Notes: generated from the sequence alone by a model not told the origin. Shown: positions 44,283 to 54,240, numbered from the stretch's first letter. The stretch: DNA of 64,000 nt from Tricholoma matsutake (GCA_026075535.2 AP026538.1:10912001-10976000), one strand, 5' to 3'. Made by a program: numbers and translations.

Positions 44283-45179
44283 ATGTCTGAACCTGCAACT
44301 GCACCAACAATGTCTGTGAAGGACATTCAAATCTGATCACCCACAGACTTCTCAGGAGAGCGGACCAAGACTGCCAAGTTCCTGCAGGAGATAGACCTGT
44401 ACTTGCGAATCAATGATCAGGTCTATGACACGAACGACAAGAAGATCATCTTCACGCTGTGCTTCATGAATGGAGGGACAGCAGCTGCCTGGGCGCAGGC
44501 ATTCGTCAACCAACACCAGTCCGAGGGACTTGGTGAATATGCAGACTTCCGACAGAAGGTCCTAGAGGCCTTCTCACTGATCGACAATGCTGGAATGGCA
44601 AAGACAGAGATTAAGAATCTCAAACAAGGTTCAGGGAACCTCAAAGAATATATGGTGAACTTCCGCATCCTGAAAGACAGGACGGGAATCACAGAAGATG
44701 CAGCCATGATCAAGTACTTCATGGATGGACTTCATCCCGAATTACTGAAGAGGGTACACACAATGGAGACAGTGCCCAACACGCTCGAAGGCTGGATAAA
44801 GGCAGCTTCAAAATACAAAGGCCAATGGAAATGGGCCATGGCAATCCTGGGGAAGACCAGGCAAAACCAGATGACAAAAGAAACAATGAAGAAAGGACAG
44901 CCCTCTCTTGACATCAACTGACTGATGAACCAAGAACCCGTGGAACACCTCCGAAAGGGATTGTGTTTCATCTGCCACCAACCGGGACACCGATCATCTG
45001 ACCACAGGGATGGAAAGAACCCCACTCAGATGGGGTCAGTGCCTCCTCCCTACCAAAACCGCTTCACCCAGAAGAAGACTGGGGTGGACACCTACCAGAA
45101 GATCCGCACGATGCTGGATGAACTAGATGAAGAAGAAAAGGAACGAGCCCTCAACCTCATGGAGGAATCGGGTTTTTAG
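44283..45179 (+). pseudogene. gag: gypsy B gag
   Basis: The start MSEPATAPTMSVKDIQI matches the gypsy A gag start. The frame is continuous to TAG at 45177 except for TGA at 44334 and 44919, both where gypsy A has arginine (IRIRTP and KINRLS). The capsid-like region has FMNGGTAAAWAQAF and LKQGSGNLKEYMVNFRILKDR. The knuckle CFICHQPGHRSSDH is C-x2-C-x4-H-x4-H, again with a final histidine. The C-terminus EELDEEEKERAL matches gypsy A. Confidence 0.92.
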
Positions 45180-45244
45180 AACAGTGGCCTGATACGACGC
45201 CAGTCACCGCTGTAGTCTCCCTAGGGTCTGTACTCTTAGCTACC

Positions 45245-48200
45245 ATGAATAGACAATCTATGCGCCTGTCTATTTGGGTAGCTGAGTCAGACAATGGGAA
45301 AGACGTCGCAACGAACGCGCTCCTCAACTCTGGAGCAGGAGGAGTCTTTATTGACTCAAAATTTGTTGAACGAGAAGGGATCAAGACATATCCCTTAGGC
45401 TATACCATCTGGGCCACAAATGTAGATGGAACCTTGAACAGACAGGGAACGATCACAAGATACGTGAAAGGGAAGCTCCACATCAATGGACGGAGCTGCC
45501 CAATGGAATACCTAGTCGCCAGACTAGGCAAAGAATTGGTAATCCTGGGCCTGTCGTGGCTGTGGGAGGTGAACCTGATCATCGACTGGAAGAAGGGAAC
45601 TCTTGAGTTCCGAGATGAAGAACGACGGGCTCAGATCAAATGAATCTTGGAAAAGACAAGAAGAGCCAAACGGGCCCTCCTGAACACCCTAAACCTTCCT
45701 AGGGTAGACGCTGAAAGGGAGGCGCCAAATGACAGAATGGCATGAATTTGACACATCATGGCCAAAACAAGAAAAAGACTCTCCAAAGAGAAGGAGAGAA
45801 ACCTTGCCCGAGCATGACTAGCCATGGCAAAGACAAGAGAAAGGCTCGCTGAAGAAAAAGAGAGGAGCCTTGCCCGAGCCCGATTGGCCATGGCAAAAAC
45901 AAGAGAAAGGCTTTCAGAGAGGAAAGCAAAAGAACTAAATTCTGTCCAGATAGCTGTCACAAAAACCAGGAGCAGCAACACTCCTAAAGAAACCAGAAAC
46001 CTTGAAGCAGCACAATGTGCTGTCGCCAAGACCTGAGAAAACCAGAAGAAGAAACAGCTGGAAAAGGGCAAAAACAAAGAATGCGACAGGGCACAACGAA
46101 TTGTGCAAAGGATGAAGGAATTGCTAACCTCCACAGGGGAGGGAAGCACTGGCAAAAGGAACATGAAAACGACACTACGAAACAGGATAAACTACCCTTG
46201 ACAACAGACTACCCCGACCCACAATTATAGGACTCCAGATCACGGTACCATCAACGCTGAAATACCTATGCCCAGGGAGACCCTCCCTCAGGTAAAGGTC
46301 GAAGAGGTACCCGATGAAGAACTACTGGCAGATACCGGCATGGAAATATGAGCGATGGAACCAACCCCCGAATGAGATATAATATATAATTGAGGATGAC
46401 TCAATACTGATTGCATACGTACGAGGTGAACCAGTCATCAGCCTATTTGGACCAGCCATAGAACTGCCCCTGATGGAAGAACATCGAGAGCCGACACACA
46501 AATACATCCAAAAGATGAACACCATCAGCAGGCTCGTGAAAGGCAAGGGCTCCCCACGATACCTACTCAACTCCGACATATGGATCAGAGCAAAGACATC
46601 CATATCTCAATGACTGGCACATGAACAAGAGGAGGGAAAGGAGACTAGCCAACAGACCATGGACGACTTGCTGCCACCAGAATACCAGAAATACAGACAG
46701 GTATTTGAAAAGGCCACATCTGAATGATTCCTGGAATCAAGACCATGGGATCACGCAATTGACTTGAAGGAAGGCTTTGTACCGAAAGATTGCAAAGTCT
46801 ACCCATTGACACCGAAAGAACAAGAGAAACTCAATGAGTTTCTTGACGAAAAGCTGGAGAAAGGATACATCTGACCGTCGAAATCACCCATGGCATCCCC
46901 ATTCTTCTTCATGTCAAAGAAGGACTCCAATGCTCTATGACCTTGCCAAGACTATCACTATCTGAACGAAGGAACGATCTGGAACAACTACCCCCTTCCA
47001 CTGATTGGAGACTACTTGGACAAGCTGAAGGGAGCGAGATTTTTCATGAAACTTGATATTTGATGGGGATATCATAACATACGGATAAAGAAAGGAGACG
47101 AGTGGAAGGCAGCATTCAAGACTAACCGAGGGCTATTTGAGCCAATGGTGATGTTCTTTGGGCTGTGCAACTCACCGGCAACATTCCAGGCCATGATGAA
47201 CAATCTCTTCCAAGATATGCTAGATGAAGGATGGCTCGTCATCTATATGGACGACATCCTGATCTTCTTGAAGACAGAAGAAGAACACCAGATAAGGACT
47301 GAAAGGGTCCTCGAATGACTACGACAATGCAATCTCTACCTGAAAATAGAGAAGTGCAAGTTCAACATGCAAGAAGTCGACTTCTTGGGCATGATTGTCA
47401 GGCCCAACAAACTTGCAATGGACAACACGAAGCTGGCTGGGATCAAGGACTGGCCCATGCCAAGGACAGTGAAGGATGTAAGATCCTTCCTAGGATTTGG
47501 GAACTTCTATTGAAGATTCATTCAGACACTTCGCAGATCTGGCTAGACCGCTGAATGATTTGATGAAGCAGAACCAAAAATTCGAATGGATGAACGACTG
47601 CCAGCAGTTGTTCAATGCGCTAAAAAGGAAGTTCAACGAAACCCCAGTACTGCTGATGCCAGACGCAATGAAACCATTTGTGGTGGAATCTGATGCCTCG
47701 AAATTTGCGACAGGTGCAGTACTCAGACAACAGGACGCCAATGGAGACTGGCACCCATGTGGCTATATCTCACATTCTTTCAACGAAGCGGAAAGAAATT
47801 ACGAGATATATGACCGAGAACTATTGGGAGTGATCTGAGCGCTGGAGACATGGAGACACTACCTGCAGGGGATGCCGTTCCCCGTGATGGTACTGTCCGA
47901 TCACAAGAACCTGACGTACTTCCGTCAGCCACAGAAACTAAACCGACGACAGGCTAGATGGGCCATCTACCTGTCACAATTCGACCTGAAGCTACAACAC
48001 GTACCCGGATCACAGATGGTACAATCTGATGCCCTATCAAGGAGAGCAGATCATATAGCTGAAGAAGACACTGATAACGAGGACAAGACCATCCTCGCTG
48101 ACGAACTGTTCGTCAAAACGATTGACACTGAGCTCCAGGGAGCCCTGGTCTCAGCAATAATGAAAGATGACCTCGTAAATGAAGCTTTACGAGCCCTGAA

Positions 48201-49573
48201 GAACAACAGAACTCCCCCAATCAAGTCTGCATTGGAGGACTGGAAATTCGAAGATGGCCTGCTCTTTTTCAAAGACAGGTGCTATGTGCCACAGGACGAA
48301 ACCCTCCGCTGAGCAATCATACGGAAATACCATGATAGCATCATGACAGGACACCCTGGACAATGGCAAACGATTGAACTGATCCAACGAGACTACTGGT
48401 GGCCAGGAATGGCCAACTTCATAAAGAAATACGTCGAAGGCTGCACAAAGTGCCAGCAAATGAAGATCAACACCCACCTGATGACCCCACCCCCGACACC
48501 GATATCATCCGATGCCAGCAGAACATTTGAGCTGGTAATGACAGATTTTATTATGGACCTGCCCATAATAAACAGATTTGACTCAATCATGGTTGTGGTA
48601 GACCATGGTCTTATGAAGGGGGTAATTTTTATCCCTTGTGCAAAGACGATCGATGCACTTGGCGCTGCAGACCTCTACCTGCGCCATGTGTACACAAGAT
48701 TTGGACTCCCCGGAAGAATCATCTCAGACAGAGACCCTCGATTTGCGTCCAAACTCTTCCGAGAACTCGGATGACTGCTCGGAATCAAGCTATCCATGAG
48801 CACCGCCTATCACCCCCAGACCGACGGAGAAACGGAGCAAGTAAACCAAGAGCTAGAGGTTTACCTCCGCATGTTCTGTTCGAACAAACCAGAAGATTGG
48901 GAACGTTATCTCCCAATGGCAGAATTCGTGCACAACCAGAAAACGCACTCTGCAGTAAAACACTTGCCGTTTTACTTGATGATGGGATATCAACCACGCG
49001 CTATCCCCACCCCATACAAAAAGACGAACATGCCGGCCGCCAAACAAAGAATCCAAGAACTTCTCTCTGTGAGAAGGGAAGCTCTTGCCGCACATGAACT
49101 AGCCAGACAGGCTATGGCTGCCTGAACGAAAGGGCGATACGAACCGTTCAAGGTTGGAGAACAAGTATGGCTTGACTCCAAGAACCTGAAGATTGGCTAC
49201 CCAATGAGAAAACTGGCACCAAAATGAGAAGGGCCCTTCATGATTGAAGATGCCTTGTTGAGAATGACATACCAATTGAAACTACCACCAAGATGGAAGA
49301 TCCACCCAGTATTCCATGCAGCTTTACTTACGCGATACCATGAGAACAACACTCATGGGCGAAACTTCCTGACTCCACCACCCGACCTCGTGGAAGGAGA
49401 AAACAAATACGAGGTGGAAGCGATCATTGCACACAAGAAGCATGGCAAGACACGCTGTTACCTCATGAAATGGGTTGACTACCTGACATCTGAAAACACA
49501 TGGGAACCCGAATCGAACCTAAAGAATGCCCCCCGAGATCCTGATGGCATATAAGAAGAGGTACCACCTCTGA
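45245..49573 (+). pseudogene. pol: gypsy B pol (PR-linker-RT-RH-IN-chromodomain)
   Basis: Protease has ALLNSGAGGVFID: the catalytic aspartate seen in gypsy A (LLDSGAGG) is asparagine here. A linker of basic/acidic 22-residue repeats follows (45757-45955). RT carries YMDDILIF near 47248. RNase H has [16 protein letters not shown] (47690). Integrase has GHPGQWQTIELIQRDYWWPGM, CTKC and YHPQTDGETEQVNQE (48810). The chromodomain is YEVEAIIAHKKHGKTRCYLMKW (49410). The natural C-terminus, seen after a one-base shift near 49530, is AYKKRYHL with TGA at 49571. Frameshifts also lie near 46385 and 47515. Stops are almost all TGA at sites where gypsy A has arginine. Confidence 0.93.
45757..45955 (+). repeat. 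three 66-bp tandem repeats in gypsy B pol linker
   Basis: In-frame 66-bp units start at CATGGC near 45757, 45823 and 45889 and encode LAMAKTRERLAEEKERSLAR-like 22-residue repeats. The sequence predicts a charged coiled-coil or single alpha-helix between protease and RT. Gypsy A has a comparable charged linker without clear repeats. Confidence 0.85.
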
Positions 49574-50346
49574 TGGAAACCCAAAAACCCCCCTCTCTTC
49601 CCACAATGACACTCCCCAATATGCCTGCCAAACGACGATTTACCTGAGAATACCTATGAAACCGATTGAATGCTGACGCCCTTTGCATTCACCTTGCCCA
49701 CAATCCACCAAAATACCATATAGCCAGGATGTGCTTCTACTATGCGAGCACTATCAAACAGATGGAATGAAATCTAGAAGAAGCAATGAACGATGCAGAC
49801 GCCCTGGGGATCAAGCAAACAATCCAGGAAATGATTGTACCATGGTCAGATGGACTGAGAACATCTGAGGAGAGACCTCACACCCCTTTAGGTCGACACA
49901 GATGACTACCGACCTCGCTCTCACCATTCAGCGAGCGGAGCAACAGAGATGAACAATGAGCTCCCTCTGGAGACTCCTCCCATTCTATGAAGAACCCAAA
50001 GATCGTGCCTAGGGCACCTGAAGTAATCGATCTGACCACCCCCAAACCTGAACCAAAAACCACCCAACCACCTTGGTCCCCCCCACACATGAGACATGCC
50101 AGATGTTTCATCTGCCAAGAGATAGGCCACTTCGGCCTGATTTGCCAATGATATGTTTGCAGGTATTGCAAACAGCGAGGCCCTGGACACTACAGGATGG
50201 ATTGCCCAGAGAAACCTCAGAAAGATCGAGAGACCGATCAAAGAGAAGCCAAGCACAGACAGCGGCTCTTCTTTAACTCCAGATACAATGATTTTGATGA
50301 TGACACGATGGGAAACATGACAGGGGAGCCATATGGAAGGATTTAA
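49573..50346 (+). pseudogene. gypsy B ORF3, tandem zinc-knuckle protein
   Basis: The ATG overlaps the pol stop as TGATG (49571-49575), suggesting coupled reinitiation. The frame runs 257 codons to TAA at 50344 and is interrupted by six TGA codons only, each plausible as former CGA (for example ICQ*YVCRYC). Near 50098-50210 there are two knuckles: CFICQEIGHFGLIC (C-x2-C-x4-H-x4-C), then CRYCKQRGPGHYRMDC (C-x2-C-x6-H-x4-C). Upstream is a helical region (NLEEAMNDADALGIKQTIQEM) and a proline-rich linker. This is a nucleic-acid-binding protein by motif. Its role in the element is unknown; it is separate from the gag knuckle. Confidence 0.7.
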
Positions 50347-50366
50347 AAAGCAGAGCTCAAGACGAT

Positions 50367-50658
50367 GGCATGACAAGACAGACCCATGCTCACAGGGATT
50401 ACGATCCTCTCCATTGTCATTGGCATGACCCTGGCTGCAGCGGCAGCCCTAACCTTCGCATTTTGCCTCTACGCCATCTTCCAAACAGAACCTGAACCCC
50501 TGATTACAGACATTGAATTTGCCATCCTGCAACACCCCCCTTTCAATGATACTACCGACTCCTTGACACAGCTACCTAGGGCAGTGCAAACCAGAAGAAC
50601 CCAATCATGGTCCGAGTTCGGACATGAATTATTCCTCCATCATACCCCTCGACCCTGA
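50367..50658 (+). pseudogene. gypsy B ORF4, small predicted membrane protein
   Basis: The frame starts with ATG 50367, a TGA at codon 3, then MLTG at 50386. It holds one strong hydrophobic segment of about 28 residues (ITILSIVIGMTLAAAAALTF onward) followed by an acidic, soluble tail of about 55 residues. It ends 97 bp before the 3' LTR. The position is that of env-like genes in other LTR elements, but no fusion or glycosylation features are evident, so no function is assigned. Confidence 0.5.
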
Positions 50659-50754
50659 CCTACCCACATATCCAGGCCACACCCGATCAGACCACGAAAA
50701 AGAGATGAAGATTTAGGTCGAAGTGTGGAACTTTCAACCATAGCGAGGGGGTAA

Positions 50755-51489
50755 TGTTACAATTTTCCTTGTAACTCATGGAACCCAATGCACCCGACAA
50801 TCCCCTCCAGACAGGAGGCACCCCTTGATTCATGCCTAGGGCATGTCCTTGACACCAGACACACACACGACGCATGCCGACTGCATGCATTTGATCCCCT
50901 TCCTGTGGAAGGCACCCTTGATGCATGGTGACTCCATGCACCTGAACCCACTCCCACACATGCTGTGATATGACAGCCCCCTGACATGAGGTCTGTGATG
51001 TTGGACTCTCATGTCCTTGACATTGGATCCTTGACATTGGATCCGTGACATCAGACACCTCATGCTAGGCATGAGGCTTATCTGTTATTGTTTCCTGACA
51101 TGCTGCACCACAGCACTCTGTGACATCGGATGCCTCATGCAAGGCATGAGGCCTATTATTTCTATTCTTATTTGATACGCATCTATCTTTCCAATTGGAC
51201 AATAAGGATCTCCCTCGTAGTATAAGTACTGCAACTCGTAGTAGGGATGTCCTTAGTTTAGATCTAGGCAATTAACAGCCTTAACTTGCAACTCACAAAC
51301 TTACTCGAAACCACTAAGGAAGCCCCTTAGTGCGTGAACCTGAACGACTCTACGCAGAAGCCCTGCTAGAGTGCACTACCTATCTTACGTCGGATGCTCC
51401 GAGTAAGACTAGTGCTGAACGACTCGTCGAGGAAGCACCTCATTGAACAACATCGACTAGATCGAGTGGTTGAGGCTTCGCCCTTAACA
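50755..51489 (+). repeat. gypsy B 3' LTR
   Basis: This 735-bp LTR is 80 bp longer than the 5' LTR because it holds a second copy of the palindromic module CCTCATGC...GCATGAGG with TGCTGC...GCAGCA-type sequence (about 51055-51160). Hairpin 1 of the array is at 51312-51332. Confidence 0.95.
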
Positions 51490-52149
51490 CTGACCCTTGC
51501 CATCGCCACACGTCTACTGGAACTCTATCGAATTAGCCACCTTCACTGCCCCCATCTCGCTATCCAACCTTTCATTAAGGCCCTCTGCGACTTGCATGGT
51601 ATCCCATTCCGGCCCTACCTCAGCCAGCAATTTTCAATTTTGTATGATCTTTACCTGTCTCTACGCGAGGATGTCCAATGGCACGTTGGTGTTGTACTCC
51701 AACATGATTCACCCAACTGGCGCATGCAGCACACGTGCCCCACCTGTTCATACAAGCTCAGCAATGAAGGAGATCTGGTGTTCAAGATGCTTGTTACTAT
51801 GGACGGAAATGACTCGTTGAAGCGGATCCTTCAACGACAGCCATTGACTGATCCTGTAGAAGGGGAACCTGAGCCCGAAGGTCCACAGGTTGGGATTTCA
51901 AAGGAACTACCTGACTCAAGGAAAGTAGGTGGTGATTATCTACTTTCTAGGGAGAAGGTTGATAGGTGGGCAAAGGACTTACTTGGGGGTACATTCTTTT
52001 CAGCCAAGTGGAAGCATGCTTACCCCCTGTCCTTAGCGCAAGGCCAAGAAGCAAAAGGGTAGCAATGTTGAGCTCACCGGTACAGCCTCTGCTGGTGCCT
52101 GACCAGGCTAATTTCTTTTACATACATTCTTTACGTTCCCCGTGATGTT

Positions 52150-52511
52150 TAGTGCTTAGGCGCTACTATTATTCTAATAAATCTCAGTCGACATGGACAT
52201 GACTATCACTGTACACCTGCACGACATCTGCATGACTTTTACCTGACTTAAGAATGACTTTTGAACACGAGGCCTACATGACTCTGACCTGACTTTTACC
52301 TGACTTACATGACATTTGCATGACTAAAGGTACATGACTCTGACCTGACTTTTACCTGACTTACATGACATTTGCACAACTATGCTATTTTGATTATGGA
52401 ATTGACACTAGATGACTAGAGGTTGACTACTGTAGTCAGGGGATTGTATCATATCTGGCAATGCTAGTCGGGTCCCTATAGTTCTGAAATTTGATGACAT
52501 CAGCCATACTT
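52150..52511. repeat. ACATGAC/CTGACTT repeats, no gene
   Basis: Two 56-bp direct copies start at 52275 and 52331 (TACATGACTCTGACCTGACT...). Looser CTGACTTTTACCTGACTT units lie around them. No coding signal was found beyond the truncated end of the KDZ fragment. Confidence 0.8.
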
Positions 52512-53337
52512 TTACACAACTTCCTTTTTACTGAGCATGATAGTCCACCACTCTTTGTCCATCCCTTGCTGGAATTGTGTGATGCTGTGGTTCATCACAA
52601 AATTCATCAGCATCTCCTTGGTAAACAGGTGGGGCTCAGTGCGGGTGCCAGACCATTTCCTTTTCCTGGATGTAGAAGAACCAACCTTGGGAGGGGGGGG
52701 GAGGCAAGGAACCAAAAGAAGGCTGACTTGACCCCAGTTCTTGACAGACTGAACATAGCCTATGTCTCCTTTGTACAACCCATGGCAGACTTTAACCCAA
52801 TCTCCAACAGAGGGGTACCTTCCATCATTGTTATCCAATAACATTGTCCACTCTTCCATGTCAATTGCCCCAAAACCCTCTTGTGGGCAAATAAGTTGGT
52901 GGTTAGAATGTAATAGCTTAGAGAGCATGCATGGGGTTCATGAAGGCCTCAATATAAAACCAGCCATGAATTGAATCCTGCAAGAACACAGACCTCAACA
53001 TTTGTTCTGGTTGCATGGTCTTGAACAGGTAGGTTATGGTGTCTCTCTCCTTCCCTGGCTAGATATAATGATATGCTACATGTTGGTAGAGTATCAGGAA
53101 ATTGTAATGATAGAGGCTCACAACACAGTGAACCCTCAGTAATGAATAGTCTGCATTAGTTAGCAGGCATGTAGCAATGGCAGCTGGGGTGTCTGATGAG
53201 TCATTGGAATCAACATCGCCATCGTACCTTGCCTGCTGTGCACCGAGATTATGCAACTGTTCCAAGATTCCTGCCAAAAGGTCATTCAGACCCTCCTCGT
53301 CTTGGTCAGGCAGCTTGTTCTCCAGGAGCCTTGGCAC
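52512..53337 (-). pseudogene. Spt5-like NGN/KOW-domain fragment
   Basis: The minus-strand exon 53337-53122 reads LLAGILEQLHNLGAQQARYDGD...LLRVHC. A GT-AG intron (53121-53059) and an exon with PGKERDTITYLFKTMQPEQMLRSVFLQDSIHGWFYIEA follow. This corresponds to the NGN domain of the elongation factor Spt5. After a frameshift near 52928 comes VGDWVKVCHGLYKGDIGYVQSV, a KOW motif, and a serine/lysine tail to 52512. The piece is far shorter than true Spt5 and lies among repeats, so it is more likely a multicopy Spt5-like gene relic than the cellular factor. Confidence 0.6.
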
Positions 53338-53366
53338 ATCTTCCAGTCATTGACGTCCACAATTCT

Positions 53367-53555
53367 TGTTGGAGCAGACTATATATGCTGCACAGCAGAA
53401 GAGACTACACATTCCTTACAACCTACCTGGGGTTTGTATAGTCTTACAGCTAGGGTTAGCAGAGGTAAGAACACTGTATTCCTACTATGGTACAGGTTCT
53501 CCTTATATATATAATAATAAGGGTGTCACATGACTCAGGAATGTGTTTACCACAT
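53367..53555 (-). repeat. truncated, diverged copia LTR
   Basis: The plus strand starts TGTTGGAGCAGACTATATAT, the reverse complement of the end of the copia LTR at 792-1052. Similarity continues through CTACCTGGGGTTT, GCTAGGGTTAGCAGAGGTAA and GTACAGGTTCTCCTTATATA to about 53530. The region corresponding to the LTR 5' end is missing. It is an older relative of the intact copia element. Confidence 0.85.
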
Positions 53556-53566
53556 GTATGCATGGG

Positions 53567-54240
53567 GTAGAGTGGCTGCTAATGGCGACTGTGATGGCAG
53601 GGAATGATGACAGCACCTGCCCCAGCCCTACGAGCCACTGCTTGTATGGTGGACAACAGGTGGAACAATGACAATTAGGGGAGATGCCAACAACAGCCAG
53701 CACCCCCCATAACTGCCGCAGGCAACTGCTCGTGGGGTGGATGGGGTGTGTGAGAGTGCAGGTACCGACAGGGAGACAAAAAAGGCCCAAGAGACATCAA
53801 TGTCTCTTGGGTCCTAGGTAAGTTTTTTTTTCTTTTCTCATTTCATTTTTTAATGCTAACTAACTTTTTTTAGGTGCAAACTACTACTGGTGACAACGAC
53901 AATGGGGGGACACCACCACCACCACTGCTGCAAGCCCCTGCTTGCAGGGTGGAAGGTGAGGGTGAAGAGACAAGGGGGAAGGGAGATGACCATGAGAGTG
54001 GGGACACCCACAATGACACCCACCCCATGCCTATGAGCATCTGCTCAAGGGGTGGTTCAGGGGGGAGAAGAATGGGGACAGGAGAGCGAGATGGCCCGGG
54101 GATGACCTGGGGAGAGACAAACACCACCACGAGCAACTGCTGGTGGTGGGTGTTTTTTATTTATTTTTATAATTGATAGTTACGGCCCCCTCCCCTCAAG
54201 CTTGCGAGGGGAGGGCCTAGTATTATACTTATTAATTAGG
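53567..54240 (+). repeat. hairpin/intron module 5
   Basis: The hairpin CCCAAGAGACAT-CA-ATGTCTCTTGGG (53786-53811, 12 bp perfect) is followed six bases later by a GT-AG intron (53818-53873) with GTAAGT, branch CTAAC and TTTTAG. Short palindromes lie near 53628 (TACGAGC-CACT-GCTTGTA), 53717, 53928 (TGCAAGC-CCCT-GCTTGCA, perfect), 54030 and 54131. A larger GC-rich palindrome CCCTCCCCTC...GAGGGGAGGG closes the module near 54187-54214. Confidence 0.65.

Larger units (their letters stand above)
43312..51489 (+). mobile_element. complete Ty3/gypsy chromovirus B with extra 3' ORFs
   Basis: An 8178-bp element with the exact duplication CTGAC at 43307-43311 and 51490-51494. Order: 5' LTR, self-complementary primer-binding site, leader palindrome, gag, protease, repeat-containing linker, RT, RNase H, integrase, chromodomain, ORF3 (zinc knuckles), ORF4 (membrane segment), purine tract AGCGAGGGGG near 50742, 3' LTR. 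It sits in a KDZ transposase gene. More than 15 in-frame TGA stops, nearly all at expected arginine codons, make it inactive as written. Confidence 0.96.
42702..52150 (+). pseudogene. KDZ-superfamily transposase, split by gypsy B
   Basis: The N-terminal part of a Kyakuja-Dileera-Zisupton transposase, typical of mushroom genomes, lies on both sides of gypsy B. Exon 1 (42702-42898) has AWDIPEDEDDGYITDTG and LDVSHAGGEFQQIIEEE. A GC-AG intron (GCAAGT...CAACAG) leads to exon 2 (42958-43160) with SRIDPRTHQN and KIQVMDVF. Exon 3 (about 43217-43311) has AAALVRQGLIPCAPFS, then resumes after gypsy B at 51490 with LAIATRLLELYRI, IQPFIKALCDLHGIPFRPYLSQQF, the CPTC pair and TMDGNDSLKR. Stops: TAA and TGA in exon 3 (the latter in GD*GIAAAL where arginine fits), then a frameshift near 52060. 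The catalytic DDE region is absent. Confidence 0.88.

Noticed and set aside
45631..46164. 177-codon antisense ORF in gypsy B
   Set aside because: It is the mirror of the repetitive charged linker of pol and has no independent support.
44283..50346. TGA as a reassigned or read-through codon in gypsy B
   Set aside because: The GMC gene and the RNase H1-domain gene end or splice normally without internal TGA, and A has CGA at many of the matching sites. CpG decay explains the pattern without a new code.
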